NCBI RefSeq assembly: GCF_003054285.1
Contig: NZ_QBKS01000001.1
Location: 930,001-994,000 of the forward strand
DNA from: Litoreibacter ponti
Lineage (GTDB): Bacteria; Pseudomonadota; Alphaproteobacteria; Rhodobacterales; Rhodobacteraceae
Direction of reading: 5' to 3'
DNA: 64,000 bases
Positions within the stretch are counted from its first letter, which is position 1. Every line of letters begins with the position of its first letter. A program made the translations under genes and the position numbers. Shown in pieces: positions 35,307 through 43,155 of the stretch. Under the pieces are notes generated by a model. It was not told where the DNA came from, did not search any database, and saw nothing but the letters and a program-made list of their open reading frames with translations.

Positions 35307-37685
35307 ATGAACTCGCTGCGCCCCTTGCGTTTCTTTTCGCTCCAAGAAAGCCCACGCGCCATGCCCACCGGCACCCTGCCCGCCCTCGACGAGCCCAAAG
35401 CGGGCCGCCTGAACATCCAATACGCGCCCGATGCGTCCTGCGACGTGGTCGAGAACCCGCCGCGCTTCTCGTGGCTTCCCGTCATCGAGGCCGAGGCGCA
35501 CTACGTGCTGCGCGTCTCCACCGACCCCGAATTTCCCAAGGGCAAGACGCAGCTCTTCGCCCCCTTGCCGCTCAACTTCTTCACCCCCGACGCGGCGCTC
35601 GCGCCCGGCGGATACCACTGGTGCTACGCCACCTGCGACGCGTCCGGCGCGCCCACCAGCGCGTGGAGCAGTGTGCGCAGCTTCATCGTGGCAGACGGCT
35701 TGCCCGAGACGCCGCTGGCGTCGCGATCCGAGCGCTACGCGAAGGCCGACATGGCCCACCCGCGCCTGTGGCTGTCGCCAAAACTGCTCAAGCAATTCAG
35801 CAAGGACGTCACCAAGGACCCCGGCCATTGCGCTTGGGACACCTTCTACGAGACATCCGTCGCCCCGTGGATGGAGCGCGACGTGATGACAGAGCCTGCG
35901 GGCTACCCCAACCACGAACGCACCGCGCCCATCTGGCGCGCGACGTACATTGCCTGCCAAGAGCTGATCTATGCCATCCGCCACCTCGCCGTGGGCGGCA
36001 AGGTCACTGGCGACGCGGCGATGATCGCGCGGGCCAAGGAATGGCTGCTGGAAGCGGCCAGCTGGAACCCCGCAGGCGCAACCTCGCGCAGCTACACCGA
36101 CGAATGGGCGTTCCGGGTGAACCTGGCACTGGCGTGGGGCTATGACTGGCTCCACGACGAGCTGACAGGCGAAGAGCGCGACACGGTCCGCGCGGCCCTG
36201 CTGGCGCGCACCCGCGAGACGGCAGATCACATCATCAAGCACGCCAATATCCACCTCTTCCCCTTCGACAGCCACGCCGTGCGCGCGGTCTCTGCCGTAC
36301 TGGTGCCGTCCTGCATCGCGCTGCTGGACGAGGAAGACGAGGCGCGCGATTGGCTGGATTACTCAATCGAGTTCCTGTCCACCGTCTATTCGCCTTGGGG
36401 CGACAGCGATGGCGGCTGGGCGGAAGGCCCGCATTACTGGATGACAGGCATGGCCTATCTGATCGATGCGGCCAACATGATCCGCAGCTTCGCGGGCATC
36501 GATCTCTACAAGCGGCCGTTCTTTCAGGCCACCGGCGACTTCCCACTATACACCAAGGCCCCCGACACCCGACGCGCAACTTTTGGCGATGACAGCACCA
36601 TGGGCGACCTGCCCTGCCTGAAGATCGGCTACAACCTGCGCCAGTTCGCGGGCGTCACCGGCAACGGGGCCTACACCTGGTACTACGACGAAGTGAAGCG
36701 CAACGACGCGGGCACCGAGATGGAGTTCTACAACTGGGGCTGGTGGGACTTCAATTTCGACGAGATGGTCTACCAGCACGATTTCGGCACGGTCGAGGCC
36801 ACCTCGCCGTCGGAGCTGCCGGTGATGCGCTGGTTCAAGGGCATCGGCTGGGTCGCGTTGCAGCACAAGATGGACGACCCCGACGCCCATATCCAATTCG
36901 TGATGAAGTCGTCGCCCTATGGCTCGATCTCGCACAGCCACGGGGATCAGAACGCGTTTTGCCTTGCGGGGTTCGGCGAGGATCTGGCCATCCAGTCGGG
37001 CTATTACGTGGCCTTCAACTCGACCATGCACCAGAACTGGCGGCGCCAGACCCGGTCCAAAAACGCGATCCTGATCAATGGCAAGGGCCAGTACGCAGGC
37101 AAGGACAAGGCGCAGGCGATGCGCGCTACGGGCACGATCACCACCTGCGAGGATCGCGGCGATCACATCTATCTCCAGGGCGACGCGACCGAGGCCTACC
37201 GCTCGCTCAGCCCCGAAGTGTCGCGCGTGTTAAGGGACGTCTATTTCGTCAACAACAGCTTCTTCGTCATTGTGGACGCGGTCGATGCCGAGACGCCTGT
37301 TTCGGTAGACTGGCTGCTGCACGCGAACGCGCCGATGCAACTGGGGGCCAACACGTTCCGCTACACCGGCGAGCGCGCGGGCTTCTACGGCCAGTTCCTC
37401 TGGTCCGAGGCGGGTGCGCCCACTCTGGATCAGGAAACCGGCTTCCCGGACGTGGACCCGTCGGAATACGAGGGTCTGCCCGTCAGCACATGCCTGCACG
37501 CCACCTTCCCCAAGGCCATCCGCCACCGCATCGCGACCCTGCTCGTCCCCTATAGTTTGAAGGCCCCGCAACGGGTGTTCAGCTTCCTCGACGATCAGGG
37601 CTACGACTGCGATCTCTACTTCACCGACGCCGACGAGCGCAGCTTCAAGGTCACCGTGCCGAAGACGTTCGACGTTGGCCGCTAA
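35307..37685 (+). CDS. PL15-type exolytic alginate (oligouronate) lyase
   Basis: 792 residues with no signal peptide, so cytoplasmic. The architecture is an N-terminal beta domain (DUF4962), a central alpha-toroid and a C-terminal heparinase II/III-like beta domain, as in Agrobacterium Atu3025, to which long stretches match from memory (ENPPRFSWLP, PYGSISHSHGDQNAF, SGYYVAFNS). The proposed catalytic histidine and tyrosine appear as H323 (DSHAVR) and Y377 (EGPHYWMTG), 54 residues apart as in Atu3025. It would cut unsaturated or saturated monouronate from oligoalginate ends. GAGGGG precedes 35307; a start at 35361 matches relatives better but lacks a ribosome site. Other PL15 enzymes act on heparin-like chains, so the polymer is not certain. 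Confidence 0.88.
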   Translation: MNSLRPLRFFSLQESPRAMPTGTLPALDEPKAGRLNIQYAPDASCDVVENPPRFSWLPVIEAEAHYVLRVSTDPEFPKGKTQLFAPLPLNFFTPDAALAPGGYHWCYATCDASGAPTSAWSSVRSFIVADGLPETPLASRSERYAKADMAHPRLWLSPKLLKQFSKDVTKDPGHCAWDTFYETSVAPWMERDVMTEPAGYPNHERTAPIWRATYIACQELIYAIRHLAVGGKVTGDAAMIARAKEWLLEAASWNPAGATSRSYTDEWAFRVNLALAWGYDWLHDELTGEERDTVRAALLARTRETADHIIKHANIHLFPFDSHAVRAVSAVLVPSCIALLDEEDEARDWLDYSIEFLSTVYSPWGDSDGGWAEGPHYWMTGMAYLIDAANMIRSFAGIDLYKRPFFQATGDFPLYTKAPDTRRATFGDDSTMGDLPCLKIGYNLRQFAGVTGNGAYTWYYDEVKRNDAGTEMEFYNWGWWDFNFDEMVYQHDFGTVEATSPSELPVMRWFKGIGWVALQHKMDDPDAHIQFVMKSSPYGSISHSHGDQNAFCLAGFGEDLAIQSGYYVAFNSTMHQNWRRQTRSKNAILINGKGQYAGKDKAQAMRATGTITTCEDRGDHIYLQGDATEAYRSLSPEVSRVLRDVYFVNNSFFVIVDAVDAETPVSVDWLLHANAPMQLGANTFRYTGERAGFYGQFLWSEAGAPTLDQETGFPDVDPSEYEGLPVSTCLHATFPKAIRHRIATLLVPYSLKAPQRVFSFLDDQGYDCDLYFTDADERSFKVTVPKTFDVGR

Positions 37686-37706
37686 TTTCTCAGACAGGAC
37701 ACCCCC

Positions 37707-38450
37707 ATGACACTCAAAGACAAAGTAGCAATCGTAACCGGCGGTGGCCGCGACATCGGGCGGGCCTGCGCGATGCGGCTGGCCGAAGACGGCTGCGCGG
37801 TTGCGATCAACTACCACTCCTCGTCGGAGGGCGCAGACAGCGCCGTGGCCGAGATCAAGGCGATGGGCGGCAACGCTTTCGCCATGCAGGGCGATTTGAC
37901 CAAACAGGCCGATGTCGAAGCGCTGGTCGAACGCACCGTGTCCGAGCTGGGCGGGCTGCATGTGCTGGTTAACAACGCGGGCGGGCTGGTCGCGCGCAAG
38001 CGGATCGAAGAGATGGACCTCGACCACTGGAACGCCGTGATGGATCTGAACCTGACATCCGTGTTCCTGCTGGTGAAGGCGTCGCTTGCCCATATGAGCG
38101 AGGGCGCGATTGTGAACCTCGCCTCGCAGGCCGGGCGCGATGGCGGCGGGCCGGGTGCCGTGGCCTATGCGACGTCGAAGGGGGCCGTGATGACCATGAC
38201 CCGCGGTCTGGCGAAAGAGCTGGGCCCGAATATCCGCGTCAACGCGGTCTGCCCCGGCATGATCGACACCGATTTCCACAACGTCTTCACCAAGCCCGAA
38301 GTCCGCACCATGGTGGCGGGCAACACGCCGCTGAAGCGCGAGGGCGCGCCGGTGGATGTGGCCAATCTGGTGGCCTATCTCGCCTCCGACGGGGCGGCAT
38401 TCGTGACCGGGGCCAGCATCGACATCAATGGCGGCATGCTGTTCAGCTAA
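37707..38450 (+). CDS. SDR oxidoreductase, candidate DEH reductase
   Basis: 247 residues, classical short-chain dehydrogenase: nucleotide motif TGGGRDIG at 12-19, NNAGG, catalytic serine in NLASQAG, and YATSKG with the Tyr/Lys pair. Positioned 21 bases after the lyase gene, it is a good candidate for reducing 4-deoxy-L-erythro-5-hexoseulose uronate (the lyase product) to 2-keto-3-deoxygluconate, the job of A1-R-type SDRs in alginate users. That role is inferred from position; sequence alone only gives the SDR family. AGGACA precedes the ATG. Confidence 0.8.
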   Translation: MTLKDKVAIVTGGGRDIGRACAMRLAEDGCAVAINYHSSSEGADSAVAEIKAMGGNAFAMQGDLTKQADVEALVERTVSELGGLHVLVNNAGGLVARKRIEEMDLDHWNAVMDLNLTSVFLLVKASLAHMSEGAIVNLASQAGRDGGGPGAVAYATSKGAVMTMTRGLAKELGPNIRVNAVCPGMIDTDFHNVFTKPEVRTMVAGNTPLKREGAPVDVANLVAYLASDGAAFVTGASIDINGGMLFS

Positions 38451-38460
38451 GGGGATATCC

Positions 38461-38973
38461 ATGAGCAAACCCGACGCCGGCGGGCAGATGCCCGAGCTGA
38501 GCTTCCCCCGCTTTGGGGGCGGTGAGATCACCGTGGGCGGGGCGCGCGAGCGCCATACGCTGCTGATCGTCTACCGCGGCAAGCATTGCGGACGCTGCAA
38601 GAAATACCTTGGCGCGTTCGAAGGATTGCAGGCGGATTGGCAGTCGGCGGGGTTCGATATCGCGGTGGTCTCCGCCGACCCGCTGGAGAAGGTCGAGGCC
38701 GACGTGGCCGAGTTCGGCTGGACCTTCCCCTTGGGCTTTGATCTGAGCGAGACGCAGATGCGCGCGCTGGGGCTCTATGTCTCCGACCCGCTGTCGCCCG
38801 ACGAGACCGACCGCCGCTTCGCCGAGCCCGGCGTCTTCTGCGTGCGCCCCGACGGGGTGATCCAGGTGGTCTGCATCTCCAACGGCCCCGCCGCGCGGCC
38901 GGACCTTGTGGAACTGCTGGACGGCATGAAGTTCAACATCGCCCACAACCGCCCAGCGCGAGGGACGGCTTAG
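38461..38973 (+). CDS. Peroxiredoxin-like redoxin
   Basis: 170 residues of the AhpC/TSA thioredoxin fold. The active segment is LLIVYRGKHCGRCKKYLGAFEGL, a CGRC motif in place of the usual PxxxTxxC peroxidatic site, so it may be a thiol-disulfide or peroxide-handling protein. AGGGGA precedes the start at 38461, 10 bases after the SDR stop, so it is the last gene of the ABC-lyase operon. Its contribution to uronate catabolism is unknown. Confidence 0.75.
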   Translation: MSKPDAGGQMPELSFPRFGGGEITVGGARERHTLLIVYRGKHCGRCKKYLGAFEGLQADWQSAGFDIAVVSADPLEKVEADVAEFGWTFPLGFDLSETQMRALGLYVSDPLSPDETDRRFAEPGVFCVRPDGVIQVVCISNGPAARPDLVELLDGMKFNIAHNRPARGTA

Positions 38974-38984
38974 CGGGACAGGCC

Positions 38985-39115
38985 CACGTGAACGGTTGCT
39001 GGATTGGCGAGGTCTCGAAGGTCTGCTTGGAGCCCAGACTGAACAATGCTGCATCTTGACCGAATGACCGCTCATAGCATCATTGCCAGATGCCATGAGC
39101 AGTGAAGGAACAGCT
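38985..39115. other. Lower-GC gap with degenerate intergenic repeat
   Basis: No gene is seen. CGAATGACCGCTCATAG (39061-39077) shares CGAAyGACCGCT with the complement of 40024-40035 and ACCGCTCATAG with 22942-22952. It looks like a decayed dispersed intergenic repeat at the boundary between the alginate operon and the ArsR/SRPBCC pair. Confidence 0.3.
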
Positions 39116-39126
39116 CAGATACCCAA

Positions 39127-39591
39127 TTACTCGACTTTTTCCCCAAGCATCGAAGCCAGGTTATCGAGCGCTTTCGTGTAGCCGTCACGATGACCCTGGA
39201 CACCGCCTTCCCCGACAAACGATGTTATTTGATCTGTAAGGAGCAGGATCGTTGTTCCATCTGGCGCTTTGCTCAGGTCAAACGTGATGAGAGCAACGGT
39301 CAGCATGTTGTCACCGTCCCAGAGCTCCTCGGTAAAAGTGATGAGTCTATCATTCTCAACGAGATGGTAGGCGACATCCATGCGCCAGTTCAGTTCCTGA
39401 CCGCGAGTACCGCACTTACCCGTTTCCGATCCGCCTGTTTTGACATTGCTTTCCAGAATTCGGATTTCAGTCGTATTGTCAGGCGCGGACCATTTTTCAC
39501 GGGCTCTCGGGTCGGTGTAAGCCTGAAAAACCTCCTCCGGCGAAGCTGGTAGCGGTTTTTCCAGTGTCACGGTTTCGTGGTGAATTTCCAT
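39127..39591 (-). CDS. SRPBCC (AHSA1/START-like) domain protein
   Basis: 154 residues forming one START-like hydrophobic-cavity domain, with the typical opening LEKPLPASPEEVFQAYTDPRAREKWSAPD and the internal RMDVAYHL strand. Such proteins are regularly encoded next to an ArsR repressor, as here (three bases downstream of it); the ligand is unknown. GC content is lower than in the surrounding uronate genes, which suggests the pair arrived separately. Confidence 0.85.
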   Translation of the reverse strand: MEIHHETVTLEKPLPASPEEVFQAYTDPRAREKWSAPDNTTEIRILESNVKTGGSETGKCGTRGQELNWRMDVAYHLVENDRLITFTEELWDGDNMLTVALITFDLSKAPDGTTILLLTDQITSFVGEGGVQGHRDGYTKALDNLASMLGEKVE

Positions 39592-39594
39592 TGG

Positions 39595-39918
39595 TCAATC
39601 CTTTTTTGTGTGTGTGAGGTGTTCGGAAAGCTTGTCGAGACGCGCTTCCCAAAGTGCGCGGCGATCAGAGAACCATTTTTCGATCTGGCTCATTGCGGCA
39701 GGGTTGATCGAGCACGTTCGAACCCGACCGATTTTCTCGCTCGTGATAAGACCTGATCGTTCTAAAACGCCGAGATGCTTTGTGAATGCCGGTAGAGCCA
39801 TGTCATACGGCTCAGCCAGTTCGCTGACGCTGGCAGGGGCTATCAGCAAGCGTTCCACGACCGCAAATCGTGTGGGGTCGGCAAGAGCGTGGAACTGCGC
39901 ATGTAAATGGTTATCCAT
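39595..39918 (-). CDS. ArsR-family transcriptional repressor
   Basis: 107 residues, one winged helix: FHALADPTRFAVVERLLIAPASVSELAEPYDMALPAFTKHLGVLERSGLITSEKIGRVRTCSI. No metal-binding cysteine pair is present, so it is not a classical arsenic sensor. It is the regulator of the ArsR/SRPBCC two-gene module. No ribosome site precedes the ATG; instead the direct repeat AACTTAACCAA ends directly at the start codon, so the message may be leaderless or the start may be slightly different. Confidence 0.85.
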   Translation of the reverse strand: MDNHLHAQFHALADPTRFAVVERLLIAPASVSELAEPYDMALPAFTKHLGVLERSGLITSEKIGRVRTCSINPAAMSQIEKWFSDRRALWEARLDKLSEHLTHTKKD

Positions 39919-39978
39919 TTGGTTAAGTTACAGCGGCGACGGCCAAGCGTCAACAACACTTTGCTAATTGGTTAAGTT
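39919..39978 (-). promoter_or_regulatory. Direct repeats at the arsR promoter
   Basis: AACTTAACCAA (minus strand) occurs twice in the same orientation, at 39919-39929 touching the arsR start codon and at 39968-39978. These are good candidates for autoregulatory ArsR sites. The surrounding 179-base gap holds no gene. Confidence 0.5.
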
Positions 39979-40028
39979 TAATGGCTACTACAGAGTAGGT
40001 AGCTGTGAGCCATCGGCTCAACAAAGCG

Positions 40029-40055
40029 GTCGTTCGTGTAGCGGCTACGAACGAC
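40029..40055 (-). terminator. Possible terminator after kduD
   Basis: GTCGTTCGT (40029-40037) pairs perfectly with ACGAACGAC (40047-40055), 43 bases past the kduD stop. The following sequence on the minus strand (CGCTTTGTTG) has only a weak T-tract. An inner GTAGC/GCTAC pairing competes with the outer stem. Confidence 0.4.
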
Positions 40056-40097
40056 GGCTTCGTCCCGCTTAGCAGCCCCCTAACGCCTGACCTCCGC

Positions 40098-40826
40098 TTA
40101 CCGCGCCAGCCAGCCGCCGTCGACGTTCAGCACAGCGCCGTGGATGTATTTCGACGCGGGCGCGGATAGGAAGACGGCCGTCTCGGCGATGTCATCGGCC
40201 TGCCCCCAGCGGCCCGCGGGGATACGGTCGAGGATCGCCTTGTTGCGCTCGGGATCGGCGCGCAGGGCCTCGGTGTTGTTCGTCTCGATATAGCCCGGGG
40301 CGATGGCGTTCACGCCGATGCCGCGGGCGGCCCATTCATTGGCGAGGATCTTCGTCAGCCCTGCCACGCCGTGCTTGGACGCCGTGTAGGACGGCACCCG
40401 GATGCCCCCCTGGAATGACAGAAGCGACGCGATGTTGACGATACGGCCCTCGCGGCCTGCGGCCAAAGCGGCCTTGGCGAAAGCCTGCGACGTAAAGAAC
40501 AGTGCCTTGAGGTTCACGTCCATCACGGCGTCCCAATCGTCTTCCGAGAAGTCGGTGCTGTCGTCGCGGCGGATGATGCCTGCGTTGTTGACCAGAATGT
40601 CCACGGTGCGATCCGTGAAGATGCCTGTGCCCGCCATCGGGTCGGCGAAGTCCAGTGCCAGTTCCTCGGCGCTGGCGATCAGGCCGACCGTCTCGGCACA
40701 AGACGAGCGGCCCGCGCAGATCACATGCGCGCCCGCGCGGCCCATCGCCACAGCGATGGCCTGCCCGATGCCGGTATTGGCCCCGGTGACCAGCGCGGTC
40801 TTGCCGTCGAGCGAGAAGGCACTCAC
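40098..40826 (-). CDS. kduD: 2-deoxy-D-gluconate 3-dehydrogenase / DKII reductase
   Basis: 242 residues, SDR family. Nucleotide motif TGANTGIG, NNAGI, IVNIASLLSFQGG and the YTASKHG catalytic pair match KduD, as does the C terminus YIHGAVLNVDGGWLAR. It reduces 2,5-diketo-3-deoxygluconate to 2-keto-3-deoxygluconate, using the product of KduI. The start is GTG 40826, overlapping the kduI stop by four bases (GTGA); the upstream ATG gives an implausible basic extension through kduI. Last gene of kdgF-kduI-kduD. Confidence 0.9.
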   Translation of the reverse strand: MSAFSLDGKTALVTGANTGIGQAIAVAMGRAGAHVICAGRSSCAETVGLIASAEELALDFADPMAGTGIFTDRTVDILVNNAGIIRRDDSTDFSEDDWDAVMDVNLKALFFTSQAFAKAALAAGREGRIVNIASLLSFQGGIRVPSYTASKHGVAGLTKILANEWAARGIGVNAIAPGYIETNNTEALRADPERNKAILDRIPAGRWGQADDIAETAVFLSAPASKYIHGAVLNVDGGWLAR

Positions 40827-41647
40827 CGCAAATCGCCCATGTCGACCATATCCATATCGGTGAAGTCGACATTGTCGCCCGCCATCGCCCAGCAGAACGT
40901 GTAGGACCCGGTGCCCGCGCCGCAATGGATCGACCATGGGGGCGAGATGACGGCTTCCTCGTTGTCCATGACGATGTGGCGGGTCTGGGACGGCTCGCCC
41001 ATGAAGTGGAAGACGCGCTGGTCCTTGTCGATATCGAAATACAGGTATGCCTCCATCCGGCGGTCATGCAGGTGGGCGGGCATGGTATTCCAAAGCGAGC
41101 CGGGCTGGAACTGCGTGTAGCCCATCAAAAGCTGGCAGCTCTCGCAAACCTCTGGATGCAGGAACTGGATGATGACCCGCTCGTTGGCGGTGTCGCGCGA
41201 TCCCAGCTCGACCCGGCGGGCGTCGCTGAGCTTGATGAGCTTCGTGGGGCATGTCCGGTGGGCAGGCGCCGACAGGATGTAGAAACGGCCCGCGCCGGAG
41301 AAGTCCACCGCGCCTGCGCCCATGCCGATGTAGAGCACTTCGCCACGCTCCAGCGTGTAAGTCTCGCCGCCGACGGAGACCTCGCCCGCCTCACCGATGT
41401 TCAGGATGCCCATCTCGCGTCGCTCAAGGAAGGTGGCGGTCCCGGTCTCCGCGACCTTGTCGAGGGTCAGCGTCTTGCCCGCGGGCACCACACTGCCAAG
41501 GATCAGGCGGTCGTAATGGCTGTAGACGATGCGGATCTCGCCCTTGGCGAACAGGTCGCCGACGTGGAAATGGCTGCGCAGCCCTTCGGTATCCAGCGCC
41601 TTGGCGGAGGCCGGATCAATGGCGTAGCGGGTTTCGGTCTTGAGCAT
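40823..41647 (-). CDS. kduI: 5-keto-4-deoxyuronate isomerase
   Basis: 274 residues, the normal size. It is a double-cupin fold with the zinc site visible in PAHLHDRRMEAYLYF (two histidines and a glutamate) and the later histidine in SPPWSIHCGAGT. MLKTETRYAIDPASAKALDTEGLRSHF is a standard KduI N terminus and fixes the start at 41647; a longer frame upstream overlaps the cupin gene. It isomerises the linear unsaturated-uronate product (DKI) to DKII for KduD. Seventeen bases separate it from kdgF. Confidence 0.93.
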   Translation of the reverse strand: MLKTETRYAIDPASAKALDTEGLRSHFHVGDLFAKGEIRIVYSHYDRLILGSVVPAGKTLTLDKVAETGTATFLERREMGILNIGEAGEVSVGGETYTLERGEVLYIGMGAGAVDFSGAGRFYILSAPAHRTCPTKLIKLSDARRVELGSRDTANERVIIQFLHPEVCESCQLLMGYTQFQPGSLWNTMPAHLHDRRMEAYLYFDIDKDQRVFHFMGEPSQTRHIVMDNEEAVISPPWSIHCGAGTGSYTFCWAMAGDNVDFTDMDMVDMGDLR

Positions 41648-41663
41648 GGAGAGGCGTCCTTGG

Positions 41664-41972
41664 TTAGAGAAAATCGTCGCGGCGCGGGGTGAAGCAGTCG
41701 ACCAACTCGCCCGCCTCAAGGCAGGTGCAGCCATGGGTTACCATGGTCGGGATGACGAAACTGTCGCCCGGGCCGATCTCGGTGGCCTCGCCGTCCATCA
41801 CGAAGCGGAAGCGGCCGGATTTGACATAGGTCGACTGGATATGCGGGTGGTTGTGCAGCTTGCCCTCTGCCCCCTCTTCAAAGCGGAAGGAGACCACCAT
41901 GAGGTCGGGATGGTCGGCCAGCACTTGCCGTGTTACGCCCTCGTCGGCTTGCACGGGTGGGAAGTCGGGCAT
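41664..41972 (-). CDS. kdgF: KdgF-like cupin, unsaturated monouronate ring-opening
   Basis: 102 residues, single cupin with metal ligands in KLHNHPHIQSTYVKSG and the later THGCTCLEAGELVDCF histidine. This matches KdgF, which speeds opening of 4,5-unsaturated monouronates from pectin and alginate to the linear keto form. The RDDFL C terminus is also typical. GGAG lies seven bases before the ATG. First gene of the kdgF-kduI-kduD operon, divergent from kdgK with operator site C between them. Confidence 0.85.
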   Translation of the reverse strand: MPDFPPVQADEGVTRQVLADHPDLMVVSFRFEEGAEGKLHNHPHIQSTYVKSGRFRFVMDGEATEIGPGDSFVIPTMVTHGCTCLEAGELVDCFTPRRDDFL

Positions 41973-42047
41973 AGGAGAACTCCTGTCAGTTGGATCGAAC
42001 CGAGCGCGTGTGTGCCAGAGGTCTTCACGGCCTCGTGCAAAATTGAT

Positions 42048-42062
42048 ATTCTAGTATACCAG
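42048..42062 (+). promoter_or_regulatory. Uronate-regulon operator, site C
   Basis: ATTCTAGTATACCAG, differing from site B at one base, lies in the 151-base gap between the divergent kdgF and kdgK genes, 76 bases from the kdgF start and 62 from the kdgK start. One site could control both directions. Confidence 0.75.
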
Positions 42063-42123
42063 TTGCGTCAATCACGGGATTCCCTGTCGCGCGCATCGCC
42101 AAAAACCGTCGAGGACCGCCCCC

Positions 42124-43020
42124 ATGCCCAAACGCATCGCAGCCATCGGAGAGCCCATGGTGGAGCTCGCCCCGGCGGGCCCAGCGGACCAGTTCACACT
42201 CGCCTTCGCGGGGGACACGATGAACACGGCCTGGTATCTCAAGCGGCTGAACCCCGCGCTGGAGGTCGACTACATCACGCGGCTGGGCCGCGATGACATG
42301 TCGGACCGACTGGCGGATTATCTGGCGAAATCAGGGATCGGGACCGACTATATCAGCCGCTGCGATACGCGGACCGTCGGGCTCTACATGATCAGTCTGG
42401 CGAACGGAGAGCGCAGCTTTGCCTATTGGCGTGGGCAGTCGGCGGCCCGCGAACTGGCCCATGATCTGGAGGCGCTTGGCGCCGCGTGCGACGGCGCGGA
42501 TATCGTCTATGTCTCGGGCATCACACTTGCCGTGCTGGAAGGCCCCGGGCGCGACAACCTGTTTGCCGCGCTCAAGGCCGCGCGGGCGGGCGGCGCGCTG
42601 GTGGCGTTCGATCCCAACCTGCGACCGCGCCTCTGGCCCGACACCGACACGATGTGCGCGGCGGTCATGGAGGCGGCGGCACTCAGCGACATCGCCCTGC
42701 CCTCGTTCGAGGATGAAGCGAGCTTCTTTGGCGATGCGGACCCGCAGGCGACCCTTGACCGTTATGCCGGCGCCGGGGCGCGCACGGTGATCGTGAAGAA
42801 CGGCGAGGGCGCGATCGTGTATCTGCATCAGGGCGCGCAGGGCAGCTTCACCCCTGCCCCGGTCGCACAGGTGGTCGACACGACGGCCGCAGGTGACAGC
42901 TTCAACGCAGGCATCCTGGCGCATTTCGCGATGGACGCGCCCCTTGCCCCGCTGATCGAGACTGCCGCCGGGGTGTCCGCCAAGGTCATCCAAGCCCGCG
43001 GCGCGTTGGTCAAAATTTAG
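42124..43020 (+). CDS. kdgK: 2-keto-3-deoxygluconate kinase
   Basis: 298 residues, PfkB/ribokinase family. The N terminus KRIAAIGEPMVEL, substrate-site AFAGDTMNTAWYLKRL and ATP/anion-hole motif DTTAAGDSFNAG (about 257-268) match KDG kinases. It makes 2-keto-3-deoxy-6-phosphogluconate, joining both branches of uronate catabolism to the Entner-Doudoroff aldolase, whose gene is not in the window. Its promoter region carries operator site C. Confidence 0.9.
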   Translation: MPKRIAAIGEPMVELAPAGPADQFTLAFAGDTMNTAWYLKRLNPALEVDYITRLGRDDMSDRLADYLAKSGIGTDYISRCDTRTVGLYMISLANGERSFAYWRGQSAARELAHDLEALGAACDGADIVYVSGITLAVLEGPGRDNLFAALKAARAGGALVAFDPNLRPRLWPDTDTMCAAVMEAAALSDIALPSFEDEASFFGDADPQATLDRYAGAGARTVIVKNGEGAIVYLHQGAQGSFTPAPVAQVVDTTAAGDSFNAGILAHFAMDAPLAPLIETAAGVSAKVIQARGALVKI

Positions 43021-43155
43021 GCGGAGATCTGCCCGGGACGCGATTGTGAACGGGGTAAGGATGCTGTGACCTCGCCCTAACGTCACCTTGCCCTATACTG
43101 ATCGGTACACTTGAGCGATTTCATCGTGCCCTGTCAGCAAGGAGGATCCCGACCC

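Noticed and set aside
41727..41746. CCATGGGTTACCATGG segment similar to the palindrome at 7643-7662
   Set aside because: It lies inside the kdgF coding sequence and shares only a short core; most likely chance.
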